From the NCBI GenBank assembly GCA_964409695.1, contig CAYPDX010000037.1, positions 1-12,990 on the forward strand: a stretch of DNA of 12,990 bases, written 5' to 3'. This stretch comes from JABDAD01 sp964409695 (GTDB lineage: Bacteria > Pseudomonadota > Alphaproteobacteria > Rickettsiales > Rickettsiaceae). Under the pieces are notes generated by a model. It worked only from the letters and a program-made list of their open reading frames with translations. It was not told where the DNA came from and did not search any database. Shown here in pieces: positions 6,348-12,990 of the stretch. The first letter of the stretch is position 1; each line of letters begins with the position of its first letter. Position numbers and translations under genes: made by a program.

Positions 6348-6429
6348 TAATCCCCGCATATTCTCTTGATATTATTCTTGTTTATGCGGTGATTAAATGA
6401 TATAATTACCGCAATTTATGCGGTGATTA
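6348..6429 (+). repeat. Four alternating copies of a GCGGTGATTA-like site around the fic promoter
   Basis: The copies are TAATCCCCGCATA (inverted, 6348-6360), TATGCGGTGATTA (direct, 6383-6395), TAATTACCGCA (inverted, 6403-6413) and TATGCGGTGATTA (direct, 6417-6429). The second and fourth are identical, including the preceding TT. The third differs from their reverse complement by one base, as a G-U-compatible change. Copy 3 can form an 11-pair hairpin with copy 2 (seven-base loop) or copy 4 (five-base loop), but not with both. Copy 2 falls in the promoter spacer, copy 3 overlaps the -10 box, and copy 4 covers the GTG start of fic. This looks like an operator array or an RNA switch controlling fic. 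Confidence 0.6.
6378..6406 (+). promoter_or_regulatory. Predicted sigma-70 promoter for fic
   Basis: TTGTTT (6378-6383, three to four matches to the -35 consensus) is followed by exactly 17 bases and a perfect TATAAT (6401-6406). The start would be near 6413, giving a very short leader of 10 to 19 bases depending on the start codon used. The spacer and -10 box are embedded in the repeated GCGGTGATTA-like sites, so binding of a protein to them should block RNA polymerase. Confidence 0.5.
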
Positions 6430-7562
6430 TTTTGTATATACATAAAAAAAAAGATTGGCCTAATTTTAAATGGGATCATAAAATCGTATCAACATTGCTT
6501 GCCGATGCTCGTTATTTACAGGGTAATTTGATAGGTATGGTGCAAGCATTCGGATTTGGCATTAATAACTCAGTAATTCTTCAAACACTTACACAAGATG
6601 TGATAAAGACATCTGAAATAGAAGGCGAGAAATTAGATGATAATCAAGTACGTTCTTCTGTTGCTAGTAGACTTGGTATAGATATTGGAGGAATTTTACC
6701 AGTAAATAGGAATGTAGAAGGTATTGTTGAAATCATGGTTGATGCTACACAAAACTATAATAATTTTCTAACAAAAGAACGTCTTTGTAATTGGCATAAT
6801 GCACTTTTTCCTATATCAAAAACTAAGTTTCAGAAAATTGTAAAAGGAAATTGGCGTGGAGAATCTAGTGGTGCTATGCAGGTAGTATCAGGATCACATG
6901 GTAGAGAGAAAATTCATTTTGAAGCGCCCCTTTATGATAGGCTTGAATTTGAGATGGATAGATTCTTATCATGGTATAATGATAACTCAGATGTAGATTT
7001 GGTTATAAAAGCTGCTGTGGCTCATTTTTGGTTTATAACTATTCACCCATTCGACGACGGTAATGGAAGAATTGCCCGCGCTATAACAGATATGATGTTA
7101 GCTCGTTCTGAAAAAACTGGTAAGCGCTTCTATAGTATGTCAGCGCAAATTCAGAAAGATAGAAAGGCGTATTATGATATTTTAGAGAATTGTCAGAAAG
7201 CTACTTTGGATATTACGCTATGGCTAGAGTGGTTTCTAAATTGTTTTAAGAAATCTATCTTAGCTTCAGAGGAGCTTATTGAATCTGTAAGCTTCAAGGC
7301 TCGTTTTTGGGAAAAACATATTGATGCTTCTTTAAATGATAGGCAACGTTTTATGATTAATAAAATACTAGATGGTTTTGATGGAAAATTAACTTCATCA
7401 AAGTGGGCATTAATAACAAAATCTTCTCAAGATACAGCGTTACGGGATATAAATGATTTAGTGCAACGGGGGATTTTGGTAAAAGAGGATTCAGGCGGAA
7501 GAAGTACAGGATATAATTTACCAACCAATCCAGCCCTTATAAATCTTGGTGTTGAAAAGTGA
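6423..7562 (+). CDS. fic: Fic family protein adenylyltransferase with N-terminal inhibitory helix (DUF4172-Fic)
   Basis: Fic enzymes transfer AMP, or more rarely other groups, from a nucleotide to hydroxyl side chains of target proteins. The N-terminus, YIHKKKDWPNFKWD, matches the DUF4172 start of many bacterial Fic proteins. The inhibitory helix carries T63-S-E-I-E67-G68, the (S/T)xxxE(G/N) motif of class II Fic proteins, so the enzyme should be autoinhibited. The full active-site motif HPFDDGNGRIAR starts at H208 and keeps the catalytic His, the Asp and both glycines. The C-terminal 100 residues look like a winged helix (ALRDINDLVQRGILVKEDSGGRSTGYNL), which suggests DNA binding and possible self-regulation. 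Two starts are possible: GTG 6423, or TTG 6432, which fits the family N-terminus better; neither has a strong ribosome-binding site. The last 45 bases overlap yraN on the other strand. The target is unknown. Confidence 0.92.
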   Translation: MIILYIHKKKDWPNFKWDHKIVSTLLADARYLQGNLIGMVQAFGFGINNSVILQTLTQDVIKTSEIEGEKLDDNQVRSSVASRLGIDIGGILPVNRNVEGIVEIMVDATQNYNNFLTKERLCNWHNALFPISKTKFQKIVKGNWRGESSGAMQVVSGSHGREKIHFEAPLYDRLEFEMDRFLSWYNDNSDVDLVIKAAVAHFWFITIHPFDDGNGRIARAITDMMLARSEKTGKRFYSMSAQIQKDRKAYYDILENCQKATLDITLWLEWFLNCFKKSILASEELIESVSFKARFWEKHIDASLNDRQRFMINKILDGFDGKLTSSKWALITKSSQDTALRDINDLVQRGILVKEDSGGRSTGYNLPTNPALINLGVEK

Positions 7563-7862
7563 TTTAACTATAGCTAGGTCAAAACGAGTGTTTTTGATTT
7601 TAAGTTGTTTATTAATTGCTAAAAAATATTCAGCTGACCTTGTAAGCCTTTGCTGCTGCGTATAGCTAACATGTTTCTCGACAATAAAATCGCTGCTACG
7701 AGCCTTTACTTCGCAAAATATAATTGATCTTCCTCTTTTTAGTATAATATCGATTTCTCCGGCTTTGCTTTTCCAGCGATGTTTGATGGGAAAATAGCCT
7801 CTAAATAGGTAATGAACGATAACGATATATTCGGCTAAAAGTCCGAAAGTATGGTTGTGCAT
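7518..7862 (-). CDS. yraN: YraN family protein (UPF0102), nuclease-fold
   Basis: A 114-residue member of the UPF0102/YraN family, small proteins with a PD-(D/E)xK endonuclease-like fold that resemble Holliday-junction resolvases. The cellular role is not established. Family features are visible: G-LAEYIVIVHYL near 7-19, GEIDIILKRG (36-45) carrying the acidic residues, and FCEVKAR (49-55) with the conserved Glu-Val-Lys. FDLAIV near the end is also typical. The length is normal. The ATG at 7862 lies 9 bases after the nuoF stop, so it is the second gene of that operon. Its last 45 bases lie inside the 3' end of fic, and the ending KGWIGW is coded antisense to the fic C-terminus. Confidence 0.88.
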   Translation of the reverse strand: MHNHTFGLLAEYIVIVHYLFRGYFPIKHRWKSKAGEIDIILKRGRSIIFCEVKARSSDFIVEKHVSYTQQQRLTRSAEYFLAINKQLKIKNTRFDLAIVKSLFNTKIYKGWIGW

Positions 7863-7871
7863 TTATTGTTT

Positions 7872-9140
7872 TTAATTATTTTTATAATTATGAATCCTTT
7901 CTTCAATATCTCTTCTAAAATGTCTAACAAGTCCTTGTATTGGCCAGGCGGCTGCATCTCCAAGAGCGCATATTGTATGTCCTTCAACTTGTTTTGTAAC
8001 TGTTAGTAAATCATCAATTTCATGAATTTCGGCGTCACCTTTTGCAAGCCTCATCATTGTTCGCCACATCCAGCCTGTGCCTTCTCTACATGGTGTGCAC
8101 TGTCCGCATGATTCATGCATATAGAATTTACTAAGACGTGCTATTGAGGCAATTAAATCAGTGGATTTATCCATAACTATCACTCCTCCAGTACCAAGCC
8201 CCGAGCCCGCTGCTCTTAGTGCGTCAAAATCCATTGTAACAGTTTCAGATATTTCCTTTGTAATCATTGGGCAGGAAGACCCGCCAGGAATAATAGCTTT
8301 TAAATTATCCCATCCGCCTCTCACTCCACCTGCGTGTTTTTCGATGAGTTCTTTTAGAGGAATTCCCATTTCTTCTTCAACATTACATGGTTTGTTAACG
8401 TGACCTGAAATACAAAATAGTTTTGGTCCTGTGTTATTTGGTTTACCAACTGATGCAAACCAATGAGCTCCTCTTCTAAGAATAGTTGGAACTACGGCAA
8501 TAGATTCTACGTTATTGATAGTGGTAGGACATCCATAAAGGCCTGCGCCTGCTGGGAATGGAGGCTTTAATCTTGGTTGACCTTTTTTCCCTTCCAAACT
8601 TTCTAGTAAAGCTGTTTCTTCACCGCAAATGTAGGCACCAGCTCCTCTATGTAGATAAATATTTACATCTAGGCCAGATCTGCAGGAGTTTTTGCCTATC
8701 AAGCCAGTATCATAAGCCTCATCTAATGCTTTTTGTAAGATTTCGGCTTCGCGGAAAAATTCTCCACGTATGTATATATAACAGGTATGTGCTCCTATTG
8801 CTATGCTCGCAAGTAAACAGCCTTCGATAAGTTTGTGAGGTTCATATCGCAAAATATCTCTATCTTTGCAAGTACCAGGTTCTGATTCGTCGGCATTTAC
8901 AACAAGATAGCTAAGTTTATCAGAATTTTTTGGCATGAAAGACCATTTCATACCTGTAGAAAATCCAGCTCCTCCTCTGCCTCTTAGGCCAGAAGCTTTG
9001 ACTTGATCTATAATCCAGTCCCTGCCATTTTGAATGAGCTTTTTAGTATTGTCCCAATCACCTCGCTTTTTGTGGGCAGCAAGATTTGTTTCAAATTCTC
9101 CATAGAGATTAGTAAAAATTCTATCTTCTTGTTTGAGCAT
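7872..9140 (-). CDS. nuoF: NADH-quinone oxidoreductase subunit F (51 kDa NADH-binding subunit of complex I)
   Basis: NuoF carries the FMN and the NADH site of respiratory complex I at the cytoplasmic tip of the peripheral arm and passes electrons to the iron-sulfur chain. The 422-residue protein has the FMN-binding glycine stretch GLRGRGGAGFSTGMKW (51-66), VVNADESEPGTCKDR (80-94), the NADH-site GAGAYICGEETALLES (166-181) and PPFPAGAGLYGCPTTINNVES (193-213). The 4Fe-4S ligands are ESCGQCTPCREG (C345, C348, C351) and C391 in TICALGD. Nothing is missing. The ATG at 9140 is preceded by AAGG with normal spacing. It stands apart from other nuo genes, with yraN as its only visible operon partner; nuoE or nuoG are not adjacent here. 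Scattered nuo genes are common in Rickettsiales. Confidence 0.97.
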   Translation of the reverse strand: MLKQEDRIFTNLYGEFETNLAAHKKRGDWDNTKKLIQNGRDWIIDQVKASGLRGRGGAGFSTGMKWSFMPKNSDKLSYLVVNADESEPGTCKDRDILRYEPHKLIEGCLLASIAIGAHTCYIYIRGEFFREAEILQKALDEAYDTGLIGKNSCRSGLDVNIYLHRGAGAYICGEETALLESLEGKKGQPRLKPPFPAGAGLYGCPTTINNVESIAVVPTILRRGAHWFASVGKPNNTGPKLFCISGHVNKPCNVEEEMGIPLKELIEKHAGGVRGGWDNLKAIIPGGSSCPMITKEISETVTMDFDALRAAGSGLGTGGVIVMDKSTDLIASIARLSKFYMHESCGQCTPCREGTGWMWRTMMRLAKGDAEIHEIDDLLTVTKQVEGHTICALGDAAAWPIQGLVRHFRRDIEERIHNYKNN

Positions 9141-9173
9141 GCCGTAACCCTTACTTAGTATAAATATCGCTCT

Positions 9174-9179
9174 ATTATA
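9174..9179 (-). promoter_or_regulatory. Candidate -10 box (TATAAT) for nuoF-yraN
   Basis: A perfect TATAAT on the minus strand lies about 35 bases upstream of the nuoF ATG in the divergent gap with ftsA. I see no acceptable -35 box at 16 to 18 bases, so this rests on the -10 element and its position. Confidence 0.3.
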
Positions 9180-9209
9180 TAGTTTTTAGAAAATTAGCTA
9201 GTATTATTG

Positions 9210-9239
9210 TTGCAACCGGAGCCTATTTTAGTATATATC
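9210..9239 (+). promoter_or_regulatory. Candidate promoter for the ftsA operon
   Basis: TTGCAA (9210-9215) is followed by TATATA after 16 bases (9232-9237), or TATATC after 18 (9234-9239). Each box matches about four of six consensus bases. A start near 9244 would leave a leader of about 20 bases to the ftsA ATG at 9264. This location also argues against the upstream in-frame TTG at 9207 as the start of ftsA. Confidence 0.35.
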
Positions 9240-9263
9240 TTAAAGATATGTAATTTTTTTCCT

Positions 9264-10496
9264 ATGAAAGCAACTAATACAAATTTCACGGCACTGGACA
9301 TTGGAAGCTCAAAGATTAGCATTATTGCTGCACAACTATATGCAAGGGGTGATGCTAAAGTTGGATTTCAAGGGGTGTTTCATTCTAGCGGTATAAAAGC
9401 CGGTATTATAAATGATTACAAAAACTTGGAAACAAGTATTGTAAATGCAATTTATAGCTTAGAAAGTGAGATAGATAGGAATATTAGTAATGTTTCAATT
9501 TCTCTTTCAGGGTTTGGAACAAAATCATATTATATTTATCACAAAGTCAGACTGCTTGAAGGTCAGGTTACAAAATCTGATGTTAATATTTTAATATCAA
9601 AAGCTCTCGAGCAATTTGGCTCTGATGATCAAACAGTTATTCACTATTTTCCTATAGAGTATACTTTAGATACAAACAATTCTATTCAAAATCCAGTCGG
9701 AATGTTTGGAAATGTTTTGGGTTGTAGATTACATGTTATTATAGCTGAAACCAGCCAGGTAACAAATATCCTAAATTGTTTCGCGAAATGTAATATTGGT
9801 GTAAAGGAAATTGTTGTTGGGCCATATGCGGCAAGTCTTGCAGTTCTTACTGAAGATGAAAAAAGCCTTGGTTCAATTGTAATTGATTTTGGAGCTTCTA
9901 CAACAAGCTTCGCTGTTTTTGTTGGAGGGCAGCTTGTTTGTACGGGTTTTGTGCCATTAGGTGGTGGTGCTATCACATCTGATATTGCAAAAATTCTTTC
10001 AATATCCATGCCAGCTGCTGAAAAATTAAAAGTACTATATGGTTCAGCTTTTGCTTCTTCTAGAGAGAGTGAGACAATGATAAATCTCGCTGAATTTGAA
10101 CCCCAGTTTGGCATGGATGATGATAGGAATATTACATCAGATGATTTGAGTATGATTATTTCAGCGAGGGCTGAAGAAATTATCGAACTTTTGAAATCTG
10201 AATATGAAAAAATGGGGGTTGATCATTTAATTTCGAGGAGGGTGATTCTTACTGGTGGTGGATCCCAGCTTAGAGGAATTAAAGAGATTGTATCTGAAAA
10301 TTTTAAGAAGCAAGTTAGGGTAGGTCATCCTCTAAATATTCCTGGATTTATTGTAGATCATAGTATTGCAAGCTATTGTAGCGCAATAGGTCTTATCAAA
10401 CATGAGATGATAAAACAAAAAAAACATTCATCTTTTTCATCGGATTCCAATAGTTTTTTTGGAAAATTCTCTAAATGGCTAAAGCAAGGTTTATAA
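9264..10496 (+). CDS. ftsA: Cell division protein FtsA
   Basis: FtsA is an actin-like ATPase that tethers the FtsZ ring to the inner membrane and recruits later division proteins. The 410-residue protein starts with ALDIGSSK (10-17), the phosphate-1 loop. The phosphate-2 strand is IVIDFGASTTSFAVF (near 205-219), followed by GFVPLGGGAITSDIA, and the adenosine motif is VILTGGGSQLRG (near 328-339). It ends in FFGKFSKWLKQGL, an amphipathic helix of the type FtsA uses to bind the membrane. The ATG at 9264 gives the usual FtsA N-terminus; the frame is open back to a TTG at 9207, but those 19 residues are atypical. No good ribosome-binding site is present. ftsQ and ftsZ, common neighbours, are absent. 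It is followed, with overlap, by an envelope protein gene. Confidence 0.95.
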   Translation: MKATNTNFTALDIGSSKISIIAAQLYARGDAKVGFQGVFHSSGIKAGIINDYKNLETSIVNAIYSLESEIDRNISNVSISLSGFGTKSYYIYHKVRLLEGQVTKSDVNILISKALEQFGSDDQTVIHYFPIEYTLDTNNSIQNPVGMFGNVLGCRLHVIIAETSQVTNILNCFAKCNIGVKEIVVGPYAASLAVLTEDEKSLGSIVIDFGASTTSFAVFVGGQLVCTGFVPLGGGAITSDIAKILSISMPAAEKLKVLYGSAFASSRESETMINLAEFEPQFGMDDDRNITSDDLSMIISARAEEIIELLKSEYEKMGVDHLISRRVILTGGGSQLRGIKEIVSENFKKQVRVGHPLNIPGFIVDHSIASYCSAIGLIKHEMIKQKKHSSFSSDSNSFFGKFSKWLKQGL

Positions 10497-11398
10497 AAAC
10501 AACCAGCTTTTGTGCTATATTATTTGTGGTTCAGAAAACTATTGCGGCTTCGGCTTGGCTTCCTAAACCTTCTGAATATCTTGTTGGTATTAGCGCTTCA
10601 GAAGTTACATCCTATTCAAAAGATACACAAATTGAAGTTAATAAATATGCAGAATTAGAAGCAAAAATTGCTGAACTTTATTTGGTGAGATCAAATCTGA
10701 TAGAAAATAATTCTAAGCTTGCATATGTTACTAATCAAAGAGTAGAAATAATAGATGATAAAATAGCCTCTATCAGGAGGAGGCAAGAAGAAATTGCGAA
10801 GGATTTTGTAAAAACTTCCCAAAATTATTATTTAGAACGAGGTATCGACTTAAATAATTCAATGGGCTTTTCAGCGAACGCATCATCAAGTATGAATTTT
10901 AATGGAAGTTCAAAGAGGTTTTTAGATTTAGAAATTTTTGGGAAACGTAGATTATATGAAAGTAAAAAATGGATTTTTTCTGCAGAATATGGTTTTAAAA
11001 TTTTAGATTCACATAATAATAATATTTATCCAATGATAAGAGTAAATGGTGCTTATGTAAAAACTACAAAAGCGGCCAGAAAACTAATAACAGAGGTGGA
11101 TATTGCGACAATTGCGGTAGGGCATAATTACATTGAGTCTAACGTTAGGCAGACTCTAGAATTTCGTTCTGGCTATATGTTGCAACTGGGAACTTATTAT
11201 AGTTACAAAGAAAATTACAATCTAGGGTATAGATATTTCTGGCGAGACCAATTTATAGTTGCAAAAAAATTATCAAGTGATATTATTCCTATTCCTGGTA
11301 TGGATGCTATAAGTATTGGCTTGTACCAAGATTATTTCCATAAGAAAAGAAAACAAGCGGGAAAGGGAATTTTTTGTGGTGTTTGGTTTAGAATCTAA
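10475..11398 (+). CDS. Putative outer-membrane beta-barrel protein with signal peptide and coiled coil
   Basis: I do not recognise a named family. The 307-residue protein begins with a plausible Sec signal peptide: basic MAKARFIK, hydrophobic TTSFCAILFVV, and an ASA cleavage site after residue 27. Residues about 50-115 are charged and heptad-like (YAELEAKIAELYLVRSNLIENNSKL and later IIDDKIASIRRRQEEIAKDF), suggesting a periplasmic coiled coil. The rest has alternating polar and hydrophobic strands with many aromatics (IFSAEYGFKI, TLEFRSGYMLQLGTYYSYKENYNLGYRYFW), and the last residues GIFCGVWFRI form a barrel-type terminal strand. The ATG lies within ftsA (22-base overlap), and the following glycosyltransferase starts before this gene ends (23-base overlap), so the three are translationally coupled. 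A role in secreting or anchoring a glycan made by that enzyme is an inference from position and topology, echoing barrel partners of polysaccharide synthases. Confidence 0.72.
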   Translation: MAKARFIKTTSFCAILFVVQKTIAASAWLPKPSEYLVGISASEVTSYSKDTQIEVNKYAELEAKIAELYLVRSNLIENNSKLAYVTNQRVEIIDDKIASIRRRQEEIAKDFVKTSQNYYLERGIDLNNSMGFSANASSSMNFNGSSKRFLDLEIFGKRRLYESKKWIFSAEYGFKILDSHNNNIYPMIRVNGAYVKTTKAARKLITEVDIATIAVGHNYIESNVRQTLEFRSGYMLQLGTYYSYKENYNLGYRYFWRDQFIVAKKLSSDIIPIPGMDAISIGLYQDYFHKKRKQAGKGIFCGVWFRI

Positions 11399-12990
11399 TG
11401 GTTTAGATGAAGTAAATAAAGCAGAAAAAATAGACTATTCACTCTTATCATACCAAAAATTACTAAATATTTTCTCTCGTAACAGATACGTAAAGAAGCT
11501 TTCCAATTTATCTGAAGTTAAAAATATCAAAATTAGGAATTTCAGAGACATTCAATCTTCCATTAAATCAGGGTTCATTATAGGGGAATATAACGAGCAA
11601 AAAATTATTTTAATTAATGAGAATAATCTATACTCGATTGATTATCTTCTTTTAGAATACACTGATTATAAGAAATATCTATGTAATGATAGGTTTTTCT
11701 TAGAGGTAATCGAGTCTTGCTGTAAGAAAACGAATATCATGATAGCAGAGTATAGGCAGCGTTTTTTACATCCATTTACTAATGCATATATTTACAATGA
11801 TTTTCTAAGTAGGTTTCTTGTTGGATCGTTTATTATATGCTGCATATTGTGTCTTTATTTGTTTGGGATCTTAATCTACGCAGCAAATATTGTGTATTTT
11901 ATTCAAACTAGTTTTAAACTCAGTATTTTTACTATCTCGCTTTTTGAATTAAAACGTGGCGAAAGAATTGCTGTGGAATATCAGCACCTCCCTATGTATA
12001 CAATTTTAGTTCCTTTGTATAGGGAAGCTTCAAAGGTGGCATCAATAATTTATGCGATTGAATCATTAAACTACCCAAAGGATAAGCTGGATGTAAAGTT
12101 GATTTTAGAAGAAGATGATTGGCTTACAATCAAAGCCGTGCAACTTGTAGAGCTTGCTGAATATTTTCATGTTATACACACACCATCATTCGGTCCAAGA
12201 ACAAAACCAAAAGCATGCAATTATGCTGTTAGCTATGCAAAAGGTGAGTTTTTGGTGATATATGATGCTGAAGATATGCCTGATAAAAATCAACTACTTG
12301 ATGCTGTGGCAAAATTTTCTGAATTAGGTCCTGAATATGCATGTTTACAAGCTAGATTGCAAATTAAACATAAAAAATATGATTTGCTTGGTTTCTTGTT
12401 TAAGTTTGAATATGACATGTTATTTTCTTTTTTGCTAAAAGGTTTAGCAAAACTTAATTGGCCTATACCGCTTGGTGGTACAAGTAATCATTTTAGAGTT
12501 CATTTGCTAAGAAAAATTGGTTTATGGGATCCTTATAATGTAACAGAAGATGCAGATATTGGATTAAGGCTCAGTTTAATGAAGTATAAAGTGACAATAT
12601 TAGAGTCAATTACGAAAGAAGAAGCTTCTGTCTCTATAATTGCTTGGGTTAAGCAGAGAATAAGATGGATAAAAGGATTTATTGTTACCATCTCTCTCTA
12701 TCTTATTAACGATAAAAGCGAGCAAACATTTGCGCAGAAATTTTCTATATTTGTTTTTATAGGTCTTTCTATTCTAAGTTTTTTGCTGGTTCCAATAGTA
12801 TTTATAAGTGTTTTGAAATACCAAGATGATAATATTACTATATTATGTGAGTTAAATATCTCATTGTTTTTGGTGTTTTTTTGGTTCGTTGCTTATTTTT
12901 TATCAAAAAACGATAGTACTAATAGTGGAAATTACATAAATTATTTAGCGATGGTATTATTTCCATTCTATTTTCTTCTCCATACAGTGG
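11376..12990 (+). CDS. Family 2 membrane glycosyltransferase (cellulose synthase-like), 3' end outside window
   Basis: A processive-type GT2 enzyme that probably transfers sugar from a nucleotide donor to a growing glycan at the inner membrane. At least 538 residues are seen, with no stop before the edge. Residues 20-135 form a soluble N-terminal domain of unclear type, possibly related to the GspE N-terminal domain that precedes some alphaproteobacterial GT2 enzymes. A hydrophobic hairpin follows (144-177). The catalytic domain starts at YTILVPLYREASKVASIIYAIESLNYP (208-234). It has ILEEDD (243-248), the DxD-like DAED (297-300), LGGTSNHFR (366-374), TEDADIGLR (390-398) with the catalytic Asp, and QRIRW (427-431), matching the D,D,D,QxxRW scheme. 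Further membrane segments follow from about 455. The GTG at 11376 is chosen for the AAAGGGAA site at 11362-11369; it overlaps the previous gene by 23 bases. Sugar and product are unknown. Confidence 0.9.
   Translation, partial: MVFGLESNGLDEVNKAEKIDYSLLSYQKLLNIFSRNRYVKKLSNLSEVKNIKIRNFRDIQSSIKSGFIIGEYNEQKIILINENNLYSIDYLLLEYTDYKKYLCNDRFFLEVIESCCKKTNIMIAEYRQRFLHPFTNAYIYNDFLSRFLVGSFIICCILCLYLFGILIYAANIVYFIQTSFKLSIFTISLFELKRGERIAVEYQHLPMYTILVPLYREASKVASIIYAIESLNYPKDKLDVKLILEEDDWLTIKAVQLVELAEYFHVIHTPSFGPRTKPKACNYAVSYAKGEFLVIYDAEDMPDKNQLLDAVAKFSELGPEYACLQARLQIKHKKYDLLGFLFKFEYDMLFSFLLKGLAKLNWPIPLGGTSNHFRVHLLRKIGLWDPYNVTEDADIGLRLSLMKYKVTILESITKEEASVSIIAWVKQRIRWIKGFIVTISLYLINDKSEQTFAQKFSIFVFIGLSILSFLLVPIVFISVLKYQDDNITILCELNISLFLVFFWFVAYFLSKNDSTNSGNYINYLAMVLFPFYFLLHTV

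Noticed and set aside
6348..6429. A CRISPR array, considered because of the repeated GCGGTGATTA-like units
   Set aside because: The copies are short, alternate in orientation, have uneven spacing of 7 to 22 bases and have no cas genes nearby.
6218..7562. A toxin-antitoxin pair with the upstream unknown gene as antitoxin to fic
   Set aside because: The unknown genes are divergent and much longer than the usual small Fic antitoxins, and fic carries its own inhibitory helix, so a separate antitoxin is not needed.
8161..8403. Plus-strand frames opposite nuoF (also 8558-8830) and opposite other long genes
   Set aside because: They are antisense shadows of strongly conserved genes, with no ribosome-binding site or family features.

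Overview
The window is AT-rich, tightly packed bacterial chromosome that best fits an obligate intracellular alphaproteobacterium, most likely of the order Rickettsiales. This is an inference from the low G+C (about one third by eye), alphaproteobacterial-type NuoF and FtsA, a DnaA-related Hda ATPase, short intergenic gaps and scattered single-copy housekeeping genes. Genus cannot be fixed from the sequence alone.

Layout. (1) 1-496, minus: 5' part of prmC, the release-factor glutamine methyltransferase, cut by the window edge. (2) 599-2350, plus: a complete half-size ABC exporter, divergent from prmC. (3) 2428-2502, minus: tRNA-Gln(UUG) with encoded CCA; a consensus-like promoter for it overlaps the stop codon of the gene upstream. 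(4) 2581-4639, minus: an overlapping pair, manC (bifunctional GDP-mannose synthesis enzyme) then hda (DnaA-family AAA+ without the DNA-binding domain). (5) 4640-4846: a gap with locally raised G+C and hairpins that looks like an interspersed repeat remnant; its edge supplies the apparent manC -35 box. (6) 4847-6217, minus: a two-gene operon of unrecognised proteins with polar, Ser/Thr-rich C-termini. (7) 6218-6422: a divergent control region with a perfect 15-bp palindrome and four alternating copies of a GCGGTGATTA-like site around the fic promoter. (8) 6423-7562, plus: a Fic-domain AMP transferase with its own inhibitory helix. (9) 7518-9140, minus: nuoF then yraN, with yraN overlapping the end of fic tail to tail. 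(10) 9264-12990, plus: ftsA, a putative outer-membrane barrel protein and a membrane glycosyltransferase, each overlapping the next by about 22 bases; the last runs off the window.

How the genes fit together. Most are core functions: translation termination, complex I, cell division and replication control. Two sets point to envelope building: manC (GDP-mannose supply) and the barrel protein plus processive-type GT2 (glycan synthesis or export), the latter tied to ftsA. The accessory-looking part is the 4640-7562 block: the unknown gene pair, the repeat-like gap and fic with its iterated operator-like sites. It is the best place to look for something undescribed, possibly host-directed or regulatory, though no function for the unknown pair is shown by sequence.
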